From Rallus limicola (Eukaryota > Chordata > Aves > Gruiformes > Rallidae), in the NCBI GenBank assembly GCA_022605955.1, contig JAKCOZ010000001.1:24420146-24484145 (forward strand): 64,000 nt of DNA, read 5' to 3'. Both the position numbers and the translations under genes were made by a program. The notes beneath the pieces were generated by a model that made no database searches, had not been told where the DNA came from, and worked only from the letters and a program-made list of their open reading frames with translations. Within the stretch, counting starts at the first letter, position 1; every line of letters starts with the position of its first letter. Below are positions 47,771 through 58,927 of the stretch, in pieces.

Positions 47771-47788
47771 GCCCCACGTTGGGCGCCA
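47771..47788 (-). promoter_or_regulatory. Primer-binding site for tRNA-Lys(CUU)
   Basis: The minus strand reads TGGCGCCCAACGTGGGGC, an 18-nt perfect complement of the tRNA-Lys-1,2 3' end, the primer also used by some beta-, lenti- and spumaviruses. It starts 10 nt after the LTR edge. Confidence 0.95.
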
Positions 47789-47798
47789 AAAAGACGAC

Positions 47799-48386
47799 TG
47801 TCGTGGTTTCACCCCGGCTTGGGCCGAGATCCACGCAGCTGCCTGCTCCTTAAAGTAAAAGAGCAGGAGAAAAGGGAAAAAGGGGAGGGGGGAAACAAGG
47901 GAAGGGAAAAGGAAGGGGCAAATAACTCCAAAACCAAGAAACTAAGAGGCCCGTGGGTTGGGATAAGGATAGTTTACTAAGATAACAGAAAAATAAAATA
48001 TATACAATGCTAACAGGACTATAGAGCAAAAGAATATGAAAATATTGATACACAATGCAGTTTCTCACCGAACCACACAACTCAGGCCGTACCACCCAGA
48101 GCCGTCCCGGAACCCGACCGTCCCCCAAGACCCTCGCGTCCCGGCCGCTCGCGTCCCGGAACCGCCCCTTCTTCCTCCCATCAGCCCCCCTTTATCCTGG
48201 GCAGGACGTAATTGGCATGGAATATTCTCTTTGGCCCATCTGGGTCACCTGTCCTGGCATTGACTGTCTGACTGCAACTAAAAACATCAGGGTGTTATCA
48301 GCACTGTTTTCATTTTAACTCCCAAACACAGCATTCCATCCGCTGCTACAAATGAAATTAACTCTATCCTGACTGAAACCAGGACA
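47799..48386 (-). repeat. 5' LTR of the ERV
   Basis: 588 bp, indistinguishable by eye from the 3' LTR. As the 5' copy it should hold the promoter. In element orientation: U3 with a CCAAT box and ACGT core, the TATA-like GGATAAAGG, then a CpG-rich block with a GGGGCGG site, a putative AGTAAA polyA signal (47978-47973) and a pyrimidine-rich U5. Confidence 0.95.
48103..48216 (-). promoter_or_regulatory. Probable ERV core promoter
   Basis: On the minus strand: GCCAATTACGTCC (48216-48204, CCAAT box overlapping a CRE-like ACGT core), then GGATAAAGG (48197-48189), in the position where related bird LTRs carry a TATA box by my recollection. A CpG-dense segment with GGGGCGG (48168-48162) and repeated GCGTCCCGG units (plus strand) follows. 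The transcription start is inferred, not seen. Confidence 0.5.
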
Positions 48387-48391
48387 AGTGC
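48387..48391. repeat. Target-site duplication, right copy (AGTGC)
   Basis: It directly follows the outer edge of the 5' LTR and equals 41542-41546. Confidence 0.9.
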
Positions 48392-51300
48392 TCAGAATGA
48401 TGCCATCAGAGTAGAGGTGAGATTGTAAGAGTTTAACCAAGGGAAGGCTTTTGCAGCTAAACAATTGAGTGCTCCAGATGGGAACAGATCCTGAAGCTCT
48501 GGAACACTCTGTTACTGCAGCAAAACGTTAAAGCATTTAAAGCAGGCTCTGGATATTTTCTAAATCATATTGAATTGCTAAAAAGCCTTTCCTTTAGCCT
48601 CCCACAGCACTGAGCAGGTTGGTTTGGCTATATTTTCCTTACGTTAAAGAAAAGTACTCTTCATGTCATGGTGTGGGTGAGTGTTTTCCCCTGAGATTTA
48701 ACAGATCATTTAGTTCCATCAGAAGTCCTTTCTTTTTCTTTGGTCTGTCTTCAGCTGGGTGGGAGTGGAAGAACAGAAGGACAGCTCTGGGCTCAAATCC
48801 TTGGGGATCAAAACATGTGAGAAAGCATTTCTGTAGCTGTCATTTTAACAAGACATTTATGTGGCTGAAATATGTAACAAGAATTAGCCCCTTCTCTACC
48901 AAGTAAGGATAAATAGTGGTATGACAGCAAAATTTAGTATTCAGAATCAGGTTGACTGATGGAAATAATTGTGACCTTCTTAAAAATGGACAAACAGACA
49001 GCACAATTCTTAATTCAGCCTTTTCAGAAAAGGATTCTGGGATCATTGACTTAGTTTTCCTCTGATCTTTCATTGACTGTAGAAGTCTACAACCTTATTA
49101 CCCTTTCTGCCTCTATTCAGCATCTGTATCCATAGTGTTGTACAGAGGAGGAAACACATGGCTGCAGATGGTAGCAAAATTCTAATTTTATTCTACATAA
49201 GACTTTGGAGAAAACCCTGACTTTACTGCACAATTATATTCCATAGACCTTCTGTTTCAGTGACACTAATCTAATGAAACAAAATCAGTATTGCTAATGC
49301 TTTACTAATACACCTGCAGTCAATCCAGAGTGTTTATCATTTATATCCAGTGCCTTACCACATCATGCAGCAGGCTGCTGCTACTTTTGTTAAAGGGTTC
49401 CTTGCTTCTCTCAACACACTGCTGTTATGAACACAACCTCATTAATTCTATTACAGTGGAAGGATTTTTGCTGTTGAAAATCTGGTTTACATGAGAACAG
49501 AATAAGCCATGCTGTTTCCACATGAAGGTTTTATCATTAAAGATAATACTCTAAGGAACCTTGGAATTACTCTTTGTGCATTTTTATGACTGCTCAGCAT
49601 AGCACCTACATACAAAATTTTCTCCCTGTTCTCCTCCATATAGGTCTCTCTGTTCTGTCACACCTTAAATGAATTTGTTGCTAAGGATTCTATCTACTTA
49701 AAACCTTTCTTTGCCCTCTGTCTGCTTGCCTGTCTATTCTTCCTTCAGCTAGAAGTTATTTAAGCAGAGACCACCTTTCTGAAATGATTTAGGATGTACT
49801 AAAGACCATTCCCTGTTAGGCAGCCATAATTAACAATGTTACTGTTTTTGTTTACCAGGCACACCATATTTTCTTTGTATGCTTGTTAAGTACTTTAATA
49901 ATGAAGCACTTTAGAATTTCTTTTCAAGTGCAAAATGTTTAAAAATGTAGCTGTCAAAAATTGTAATTTATTATTTATTTCCAACCATCTTGAACTGCCC
50001 TGTGTTGTTCTCAACAATACAATAAATCACACTTTGTTCAAAGCCAGGAGTGCTTTGGGGAAACTCCAAAGGGGGAAGAGAACAAATACTACACTGGCAT
50101 GAAAATGTAAGGTAAATGAGCAACGGTCTCATTTCTACATCATACATATACTCACTGGCCCAGCTGTAGTCACTGTATTGGGAATGTTGCCACTGAATTT
50201 GGGAAACATCAGTTCATTTAAGCTGCCTCAGAAAGTTTTGAGTGTTCCTGTCACTGAGGTATTTAAAACAGCAAATACTGATTGTGGAGTCAACAGCTGC
50301 AAAAACACTGCTGGGGGAGTTGGTAACATCCAAATACCTGCTGCCAGACTACTGGAAAAGTGAAATGATGTTTGACAACTGCTTTCATGATGATCAGTTT
50401 CAGAAGTATAAAGATTAGACTCTAAACTTAAAAATGTAGAATTTCTGTCGACACATGGAGGAATGAAGCTAACAGAAAATAAAAATGATGAAATATGAGC
50501 TTTGATGATTTAGTTATACTCAAAATGACATATAACCCAATCTCTAAGAAAAGAGAAGAGGAAAGAAAACAGAAACATTCAACCTTTTAAATTTCAGATC
50601 TCAAGTCAACTGTGTTGGAGAGAAATCTGCACACACACCAAAAAAAAGGGCGGGGGGGTGTTTTGCAATACTTAAAAGAACATCATCTGGATTAATGAGG
50701 CACAAAAACTTTGAATATTAACAGCCATTTTTAACAATGGAAGATTATCAGACTCCTCAGACTGCTCATGGTGATGACCAGGCAAAATGATATCCAGACA
50801 GTAGTGGACATGAAGGAGCCTAAGGAAGTCTGCTTTTCTACTTCAGGACTCTCCTGTACCCAATGAAGACTGTGACATGCTTTAAAAAACAGAAAGTCCC
50901 TTCTCCTGTCCCACTCTTGAAGGCTCCTGATCTGGAACCATCTTTTCTATATGGGAATATGGATCAAAAATTTTGGCAAAGCATTTTACCACGCCCCTTC
51001 ATAAAAGCTACATTCTTGTGTTTCCTTCTAAGCAGATAACCTCGAAATATTCCAGAATGTGATTTTTCAATTGCTAAAACTAGTTTTGTTTTTTCCACTG
51101 GGTAAATGGAGAACTAATGCACCTGGTTTTATGCAGGTCATGTTAACCCAGGCTCTGTCCTACTTTGTACGCTGCCTGTAGATAGACAACAAATTGAGCT
51201 GTAGACTGAGTGTAATCGTAGTCCCCAAGGAATTTTTCTATTGATCAGAAAGTAACATGTTTTGATATCAGGCTTCCCTGCTTAAAATATAACAAGTAAA

Positions 51301-53375
51301 AGCTTTGTTTGCTATATACAGATTTAATTGCCCTGGTTTTCTTTAGTGACAGAACATTTCACCAACAATCACAGAAAGTATCTCACACAATGTCTGTGGG
51401 CATTTTTAGAAACAACTGTAGCAAGATTTTATAGTTTATACCGATAAGATTATAATCTGTTAGAAAAAATGCTTCTGGGGAGTATTTTTTTCTTGGGAAA
51501 ATCAAAGTTTAAGTAAAATAGTGGAAAGTGCCTGCTGTGACAGTATCTGATCCGCAGTCCTGTGGGTATGCAGCTTCTTTCAGAGCAATTTGCTAAGCAG
51601 ATGCCTAGAAAATGCAAGCATTGTGTGGGTTGAAATCATACTAAAAAAATCACACAGAAGAAGAATGAAAGAGAAGATGTGTAATCCACCTTCCTGACAG
51701 TAACTGTGCAATATCCATCTGTGCTCTTGTACACTTATCTGGTCTGACATCCCTCTGGTGATGGAGACTCCACAACCTTCCTGTACAGTCTAATACTGTC
51801 CTAACTGTTGCTTTTTTCCTGATGACTAAATTCCTTCAAATTTGTCTCATTATTTGTAATGAGTATGAATGCTCATTTTTATTCAACATATAGTTGTTGA
51901 GTTTATGAAATAGTTTGAACAGTCTTTGCCTTTGAAATCTGGATATTGGGAGGCTGCCCAAGCTCAGCTCGGAAGTCAAGTGCTGTATGCATTCTTTTTG
52001 CCTTTTACTACCACGTAGTAAATGATGCTGATGATCCTCTGTGTCACAAGAAAGCTGACAGAACTTTGGTCTCAAAATTGAAATAAGTCCCATGGATTTT
52101 TACCTTGAATTTTCATCAGAGAAAGAGTTATTGCTAAAACTTTTGGTGAGAGAAACAGACATTATTTGTGAAAGCTAATAAGGGTATTACAGATGTACAG
52201 TGAAGATCAGATCATTACTAGATATCATTCCACACTGATGCTTCTCAGCTAGGTTTCTCAAAAATCTCAGAAAGTAATCTATTGAGTACTGGAGCATGAG
52301 CCTAGCCACTACTTGCCATGGTAGAAGGTGTCTACATTTTCTTAACCTTCAGCTAAAATCTCCACTCCTTTACAGTGCTGAACCTGCAGCAGTTTTGAGG
52401 AGCACTTAGGAACAGTGAGGCAGAGTACAGCTCAGGAAGGCAGTATTAGATACCTGTACTGATGATGGTCATGCAGTGTGGAGGGAATCTTGTTGTGGAC
52501 TATATGTGGACTTCATGGTCCCATTTCCATATGCCATATCCAGCTAACAATGCCTTCTGGAGCTCACCTCTACCTCCCTGTTACTGATATGCACTTCTGA
52601 ATGACAGTTTAGGCAGGTGAATAATTTATTGGTTTGTGTTCTTCACCAAACTTGCCCTTTATGCAGATAGGTGACCATTTCACTGTACAATCCAGCAGAA
52701 GATCCTTTCTGTCAGCCTTGTAAATGGACATACAGACCATCCATTTCCTCTGGGGACTGTACTGTCAGTCCTAGTAATGAAAACCTCTACCAGGTGTATG
52801 GCCCATGTGTCAGAGCATCAACTTCACCAACCTCCTACACCTATAATACCTTGTCTCACAAGAGTGGAAGAAAGCCCATGTAGATGTTATTGCATATCCT
52901 GTCATTGTTTCAGGGAAGATCTATAAATTGTTTTAAGATAATGTAACAAGTCAGGTCTAACAAACTATGTGTTTTAGGCATTCAAAATAATGGCAGAGGT
53001 CAGCTTTCAGAAAGCATGCTATAATTCTAAGAAAGGCTGAGAAATCCAGACATCATTTTGATGCTTACAAAAGTCTGCTCTAGTACTGGTATATAAATGC
53101 CTTAAAAAAGTCTACTGGATCTGAAGATGTTTCCATTATTTAGCAAAATTAAGCCTAGTGTCAAAGCTCTTTCTTTTTTCCATTGCCTGGAAAAAGTAAC
53201 TGATTAGCGGCGTGCAGTTCCATGAGTGCCCTAGGGCTTCTGGTTGAAAGCTACTGATCTAACACATACACATACATACAACCAATTTAATATGCTTTAG
53301 ATTACTGCAAGAATTTGAAAATATTTTATTGTTATTAATATAATCCTAGCAGTAATAAATTAATATATTATTAAT
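48392..53375. other. AT-rich non-coding stretch
   Basis: No gene seen. All frames are under 100 codons and motif-free. A faint CR1 remnant at about 51745 is listed separately. Confidence 0.5.
51745..51870 (-). mobile_element. Possible ancient CR1/L3-type LINE remnant
   Basis: The plus strand reads CTCTGGTGATGGAGACTCCA, then CAACCTTCCTGTACAGT and later AAATTTGTCTC, recalling the reversed 3' UTR of old CR1 elements ('GAGATGGAGACTCCACAACC'). It is heavily decayed, and the match is short. Confidence 0.35.
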
Positions 53376-53392
53376 ATAATAATAATAATAAT

Positions 53393-53438
<46 letters not shown>
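53376..53438. repeat. Compound microsatellite (ATA)n-(ATC)15
   Basis: About 20 nt of ATA/AAT units run directly into 15 pure ATC units (53394-53438). Pure runs like this are usually length-variable. Confidence 0.97.
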
Positions 53439-56400
53439 TTAGGTTCTTTTTTCCCCCCTACTGAAAACTGATATTTAGGCTGGACAGCAAGATTCAGAAT
53501 CATATACATTTAAAATAAATTAAAACAAAGTATAAGAACCAAACAGAGAACTCTACTGAGATCAGATCAGCATAGAAAATTGTATTGAAGCAGAATATAA
53601 ATATTAATAACAAGAAAACCTTTGTCTTGTGTGAAGATGTTATACTTACGAGGGATTTGAATGCACTGTAGGCCCGAGTGAGTGAGTTGTAGGTTATATG
53701 GATTTTATCCCTTCTCTTTCTTTCTTTTCTTTTTTTTTAAGGCAAAATAGGGTGGTGCAAATTAAGTTACTCCCTCAGAGTTTATGCTGTGCAATATATG
53801 CTAGCAAACCCTAGGCAAAAGGACAAATTATACCTTTTTTTTCCTCACAGATAATAGCTATGCTGTTGAAAAAGCATAGTTCACTCTATGATAAGGCCAT
53901 GACTTCTTGAAATCTCTTCTGAATAATGGCAGAATGCTTTGTGAAGGGACAGGATAATTACTTTTAACATTTAAGAGAAGGCATACAAAGGAGTTATTAT
54001 ATAATTTCCCCCAGATATCAATGGGGCTGCTACCTAATGAAGACTGCCTGAATTGGAACAATAATGGAAACAAATCATACAATATTTCCTTACATGAAAA
54101 ATCAGAGCTTCCCTTTTCACACTGCTCTCTTCTTTTGGACAAGAAGCTGGTGCTGAACTACTTAATGGAAATGCAGTATACTTAAATTCTGTTAGATTTC
54201 TCCTGTGGCTCCTTCAAATTTCCTTTCACAAAACAAGCTGAATGACCCTTAACACAAAACTTTTGATGGACAGACTACAGTTCAGTGCATTATTAAATTG
54301 GCTTTTTCTTCTTCAACTTTTGGTTGTCTAACCCTCAGTACCTTAAAAAAGGTTTAAATTTGCACCCAGCACATGCTAATGTATTCAGGATCACTATGCA
54401 TTCTTAGAGTAAGAAGTCTCTACATTAAAACCATAACCTCTACATTAAAATCACAACTAATATAAACTGACATAAATCCAAAGACTTCAATAGATTTCTG
54501 GCTCTAGGGAAGCATGAAACGAGAATCCACTGTCATGCAATATGTATTGGAAGAATTCTTATCCCACTCATGCAACTAACTGAGGGACCAGTGCAAAATT
54601 CCCTCTTTTAAGTTTTTTTTGTATGTGTATCATACTAGGGTGTAAAGAGCTCTGATATAGAAATAAAACTACATTGAGCTGGAAGCAGTGAGCAAAACTT
54701 ATATAGATTTTTTTTTTTAAATCAATTACAGAATTCAGAGAGTGAACTGTTTCAGCTGATAACATAGTGTTTGATTGCCATGCATTATATTTCTGTTCTT
54801 TTTTTACTAGACCATCAGTTACTATGTTGTTGATGAACATTGATCCAAAGTTCATTAAGTGAATGGCTTTTTAGCCTGGGATTTAACAATTATGCAAAGT
54901 TGCAAAGATAATTCTAAAAAACAAAAAAAACCGCCCAGCATTGTATTTTGTGCTCCAGGACCTTCTGATACCTCAAAACAATGCTGCATTTCATTATTAA
55001 AACTCTACATGTAAACCTGATATTAACTTTCACTAATCAAGCTAAATTTGAGTTTGTAAATATAGTTCTTGCCAGTGTTTTTACATTACCAATCAAACAT
55101 TAACTTGCACCTAACATTTGTAATCTTAAATAAAAGGCAATGTAGCAAATTATTCATTACAAAAAATATCTTCAAGGCCTTGTTTTTTGGTCATAGAACA
55201 TACTATACAATCGCTCATCATCAAAAATTATCCTACAAGAAACCCCCCTCAACTTATATGTATGATTTTGTAACATATATGCATAATTTGGTAATTTTGG
55301 GTACCTACTTCCCACACAAGATTACAACAGCAAATAAACATTTCACAGCACCAAATAGATGTCATTCTATTCCTAGTCATAAATGTACTTTTTGCCTACA
55401 GAACATTCACACTGAGAATTTATAGAATTCTGATGTTATTGCTTTTACTCTGGGACTGTTTATTCTCTTCTGGGCCTTCTCCACATATTTATTAAACAGT
55501 GTTTAAAGTAAAAATTATTCCAATAAAAGCTGTTTGCATTTCCATGACCCAATAAATCTATGTGAATTGTGGATGATGGATCTCTGAAAATTAATGTTTA
55601 TAACAATAGCTCTTCATTTTACATATCCAGGCCTTCTGATTTTGGCCTGAATAAAGTAAAAGTTCTCCCATCTCAGCTTTTTGTCTACTCACCATGATTC
55701 TGTAGGCTTTATCAACATATACACAATTATACATTTCCCCATCCATTTGTACTGAAGGAATTTGTATTTCCAGAGCAAAGATGGAGAACAAGTGGTTTTT
55801 ATGTTTGTTCAGCCATCCATGAAGTCTGCTACTCTTTACATCTCTATAAGCACAAAAGGTTAATTCTGCTGTCTTAAACCCACATGTTTCTCTAGTAAAT
55901 TCAACAGTGCCATCATAGGAGAGGGTAGGAGCTGCTGTGGGAGGTCATATTAAGACGGTGTGTTTAGTGTGCTGATTGCATTAGGCTGAACTTCTGTAGA
56001 ACTTTGAAAATTAGGGCCAAACCCATGAATTTGACTTAGTGCTTACTAATAATCCAATATAGAAAACAGAACAGAATTTTACACATGGATTCACCCGCAT
56101 TTTGTGGTAAAAGATTTTTTTTCCACAAGTTTGCATTCTAGTATATTATTTTTTTTTTCCACCCCCAGGAAGCAGAGAGAGCTCATGGAATGGCATACCA
56201 CCACTTTCCTTCCTTTGAGAAGTCATCTTTTGATGCACAGGAGGCACATCTGAGCTATGAAGTAACTCCATGCACACTGAACCAGCACCAGCAAGCCAGG
56301 GCACCCACCCTCACAATGGACATGGGCAGAAGCTTGGTCCTCAGAGCAGCTTGGCTGCACTCACACAGGGTTTGTACCACACTGAAATTCCTGACTGGTT

Positions 56401-57103
56401 TCAAACCAGCCTCCCTATGTAGGAGCTGTCAATCCCTGCACTTCTTTTGCTGCATGAGACAGGTCTGCTCTACATTATTTTAGCCATACTTCGGTAATTA
56501 TGCATCTCAAATATGTACAACATGCTATTTATGTCCTAAAACCTAATGACAGACCTGTCAAGTCATTCTCTAATGCTTTCAAATTATCTTCAAATTATCA
56601 GAAATTCATCAGACCAGTGAAAAGTACAATCAACCCATTCACAGGATGTCTCAGTGTCAGATACTCATTTTTGAATGCTGATGTATATTTCCTGCTAAAA
56701 AGAGCTATTTTAAAGGCTTGTTTGTGTTTATGTCCTGTATGAGCCATAAATTTGAATACTTTATTCTTTCATTTCATCTTTCAGAAACCTTGAATTTATT
56801 CTATTTTGGTAACTGAGTGAAAATTTTGTGGCTGCTTTTTACATTCGTCATGATTATTTAATAGGTATGTGCATCCAGAGTGAATCAGAGAACTGTTACC
56901 CTTTCTTGTTTATCCTCTTCATGACCAATAAATGATGTTCCTTTTTTTTTCTTTTTTAAAAATTGTCATTTATTAAGAAACCTAATGATTTCGTGTATTT
57001 AGGAAGTGGGTTGAATTTTGTGACACACAATCATCAGTAAGTCCTGTATGTTACAGAATACTTCAGAGAGTGTTTTTGCATTGATTCTTTTATTTGCTGG
57101 CAG
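53439..57103. other. AT-rich non-coding stretch
   Basis: No convincing gene. The frame at 56190-56483 (97 codons) follows a strong polypyrimidine-AG at 56168 but lacks a good donor and any motif. Other frames are shorter or low-complexity. Confidence 0.45.
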
Positions 57104-57162
57104 ATATCTTCGAAACCAGTACACGGGGATCCTCAATCTACTCTATGCAGTAAAGATGAAAG
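57104..57162 (+). CDS. Possible host exon (59 nt), unknown gene
   Basis: The segment is bracketed by a T-rich tract ending TTTGCTGGCAG and by a strong donor, AAG|GTAAGG. Two of the three frames are open. The frame that starts at 57105 gives 19 codons (containing YTGILNLLYAVKMK) and leaves one base over, which is exactly the phase needed to continue into the open segment at 58162. Splice signals and phase are seen; that this is a real exon is inference. Confidence 0.33.
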
Positions 57163-58161
57163 GTAAGGCACGTTAAATTAGATGAGATGTTTATCCTTGC
57201 AAAGCAAACATAATTATCATTGATCTCACAGGATATAACTTGAAGTTAGAATTTCATTTTGTGTTCAAATACATAAACAAACCTTACCTATTCCTTAAGC
57301 AGATTCGTGCTTTGGTTATTTGCACCACATTCAGCATCATACACCTGTGTTACTTTTAAAACCACTTCATATGGCCTTCTGTCTGTAGAATATATTCTCC
57401 ATGCGTGTTGTCAGTGCACTTGTTCAAAGGAGACATCAAACACTGTGAAATCAAAATGGGCAAATGATTAAGCAAGAACTAAAGCAGTGAGAAATGAAAC
57501 CCAGTAATTGGGAGAAGTGTAAATGTGTATTTAAGTTGGAATGTGTGAGAAGAATTTGGTTCTTTTCCAGAGTTTTAAAAATACTTGTCATTATATTGTA
57601 CAAAGAAATCATTGGGGTTTTTAATCACAATAAAGTCACAAATTTTTTGAATTTGAGTGGGAAGGAAAAAAAAAGTATGGAATTGGGGTTCAGAGAAGTG
57701 GAGTTGATAGGTATGAATGCATACATACCTCTACAAACAAGAATAGGGAGAGATGCAACATGGTAACAGTCTTTTTGCGATGATTGACATGAATTACAGT
57801 ATTAAAGTGAACACAGCACATGGGAACAAAGTCTGGTAGGTGGATAGAGATACTCCTGGCAGTCTGACCCAGCTCCCTGACAATAGTAATTTATTGAAAT
57901 GTCTTTTTTGAAGTTCTGCCTTTTCCAATTTTGCATACAAAAGGCAAGATAGTTCTACCATCGACTTTGGGATGTGCCAGACCCTAATGGAAGTCATTGT
58001 ATTCTACACTTGTTGTTATAATAAAACATACTGAATTTGAGAGATGACTCAAATGGACAATTCACACACTGCTTAAGCATCTTCATGAATCACAGCTTTA
58101 ATCTATTCCAATAAATCTGTAAATCTGAACACCTGACTAATTGTTACTGTGCCTTTTTCAG
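57163..58161. other. Putative intron between the two exon-like segments
   Basis: AT-rich, starting GTAAGG and ending CCTTTTTCAG. No gene or repeat seen in it. Confidence 0.35.
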
Positions 58162-58322
58162 CAGTTCCCCATTATGGAAATGTCTATGTTAATAAGAAAG
58201 TGACATTCCGTACCCAGTGCCACTGCAATGACACAGAGAACTATTACTGCCTGCCCTTTGGTGGGAGGCCCCTTTGGATTATTTCTGTTAACAACTGTGA
58301 AACAGAGAAGGCTCTTGGCTAA
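58162..58322 (+). CDS. Possible host exon or terminal exon, Cys-rich extracellular-like
   Basis: It follows TGCCTTTTTCAG (with CAG again 3 nt later, an alternative acceptor). The frame continued from the upstream segment stays open to TAA at 58320-58322, while the other upstream frame would stop at once. A usable donor (TTTG|GTGGGAG) lies at 58260/58261, so the exon may end there or be terminal. The peptide contains RTQCHCNDTENYYCLPF, with a C-X-C pair, a third Cys and an N-glycosylation sequon (NDT), and then NNC further on. The Cys pattern faintly recalls the C-terminal part of GDNF-receptor-alpha-like domains, but one expected Cys is missing and the match is too weak for a name. Confidence 0.33.
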
Positions 58323-58658
58323 CCTTGAGTCAGACATTCGCTACCCAGGGAAGATCCTTCCAGGCCACGTTTTTCTCTCAGCTCCAACATGTATGGCAGG
58401 TTCACAGCAACATTGTTGTCTTGAATGGGGACATCTTTATTACTATTAGTAGTAGTAGTAGCAGCAGGTTTGCAAGGAACAGGATTCCAGACCCCACCTC
58501 CCAAAGTCCCTTTTCCCAGAACCTAACAGGCAGATATATTTTCTATATACTGATTTAAAATGTTTCTAAAAATTGTTCCAGTTTGTTCTTCCCTGTGTTC
58601 AACAGCCATATTGGAAAATGGGTTACACACTACACTTCATCTTCCTTTTACTGGACTT
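58323..58658. other. Non-coding stretch
   Basis: It contains a short TAG/TAGCAG run (about 58448-58466). The plus frames here overlap each other and show no motif. Confidence 0.5.
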
Positions 58659-58927
58659 AGAATCATAGAATGCATTAAGTTGGAAGGGACCTTTAGAGGT
58701 CATCTAGTCCAACCCCCCTGCAGTAAGCAGGGACATCCTCACTAGATCAAGTTGCCCAGAGGCCCATTAAGCCTGACCTTGAATATCTCCAGGGATGGGG
58801 CCTCCACTACCTCTCTGTGCAACCTGTTCCAGTGATTTACCACCCTCATATAGAAGAACTTTTTCCTAATATCCAACCTAAATCTACCCTTAAACCAGAT
58901 CTTTAAAATCCCACTCCTTCTAACTTC
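58659..58927 (-). mobile_element. CR1 LINE 3' end (about 270 bp)
   Basis: Reversed CR1 tail: AGAATCATAGAATG, GTTGGAAGGGACCTTTAGAG, CATCTAGTCCAACCCCCCTG, then GAATATCTCCAGGGATGGGG, CTCTGTGCAACCTGTTCCAG and CTAAATCTACCCTT. It points to the minus strand, is 5'-truncated at about 58927, and is moderately diverged. Confidence 0.93.

Larger units (their letters stand above)
41547..48386 (-). mobile_element. Full-length, apparently intact endogenous retrovirus (ERV-L-like, env-less)
   Basis: This is a 6840-bp provirus on the minus strand. From its 5' end it runs: LTR (48386-47799), tRNA-Lys primer-binding site, short leader, gag, amber codon, protease-RT-RNase H-integrase frame, about 480 nt of non-coding sequence, a short polypurine tract and the 3' LTR (42134-41547). 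It is bounded by AGTGC on both sides. Pol motifs such as NSPIWPVRKSDG..WRLTVDYRGLN, AAVPD and ANAFFSIPL are ERV-L hallmarks. I see neither env nor the dUTPase found after integrase in mammalian ERV-L. The LTR text matches a family I recognise from many birds. The open frames and indistinguishable LTRs point to a very recent insertion. Confidence 0.95.

Noticed and set aside
53195..53263. Sequence resembling a hAT/Charlie terminal repeat (GGTTGAAAGCTACTG)
   Set aside because: Only one possible end is seen and no target-site duplication or second terminus could be found.
56169..56483. Exon-like frame after a strong polypyrimidine-AG
   Set aside because: No good donor, no conserved-looking motif, and the phase to the 57104 segment cannot be supported.
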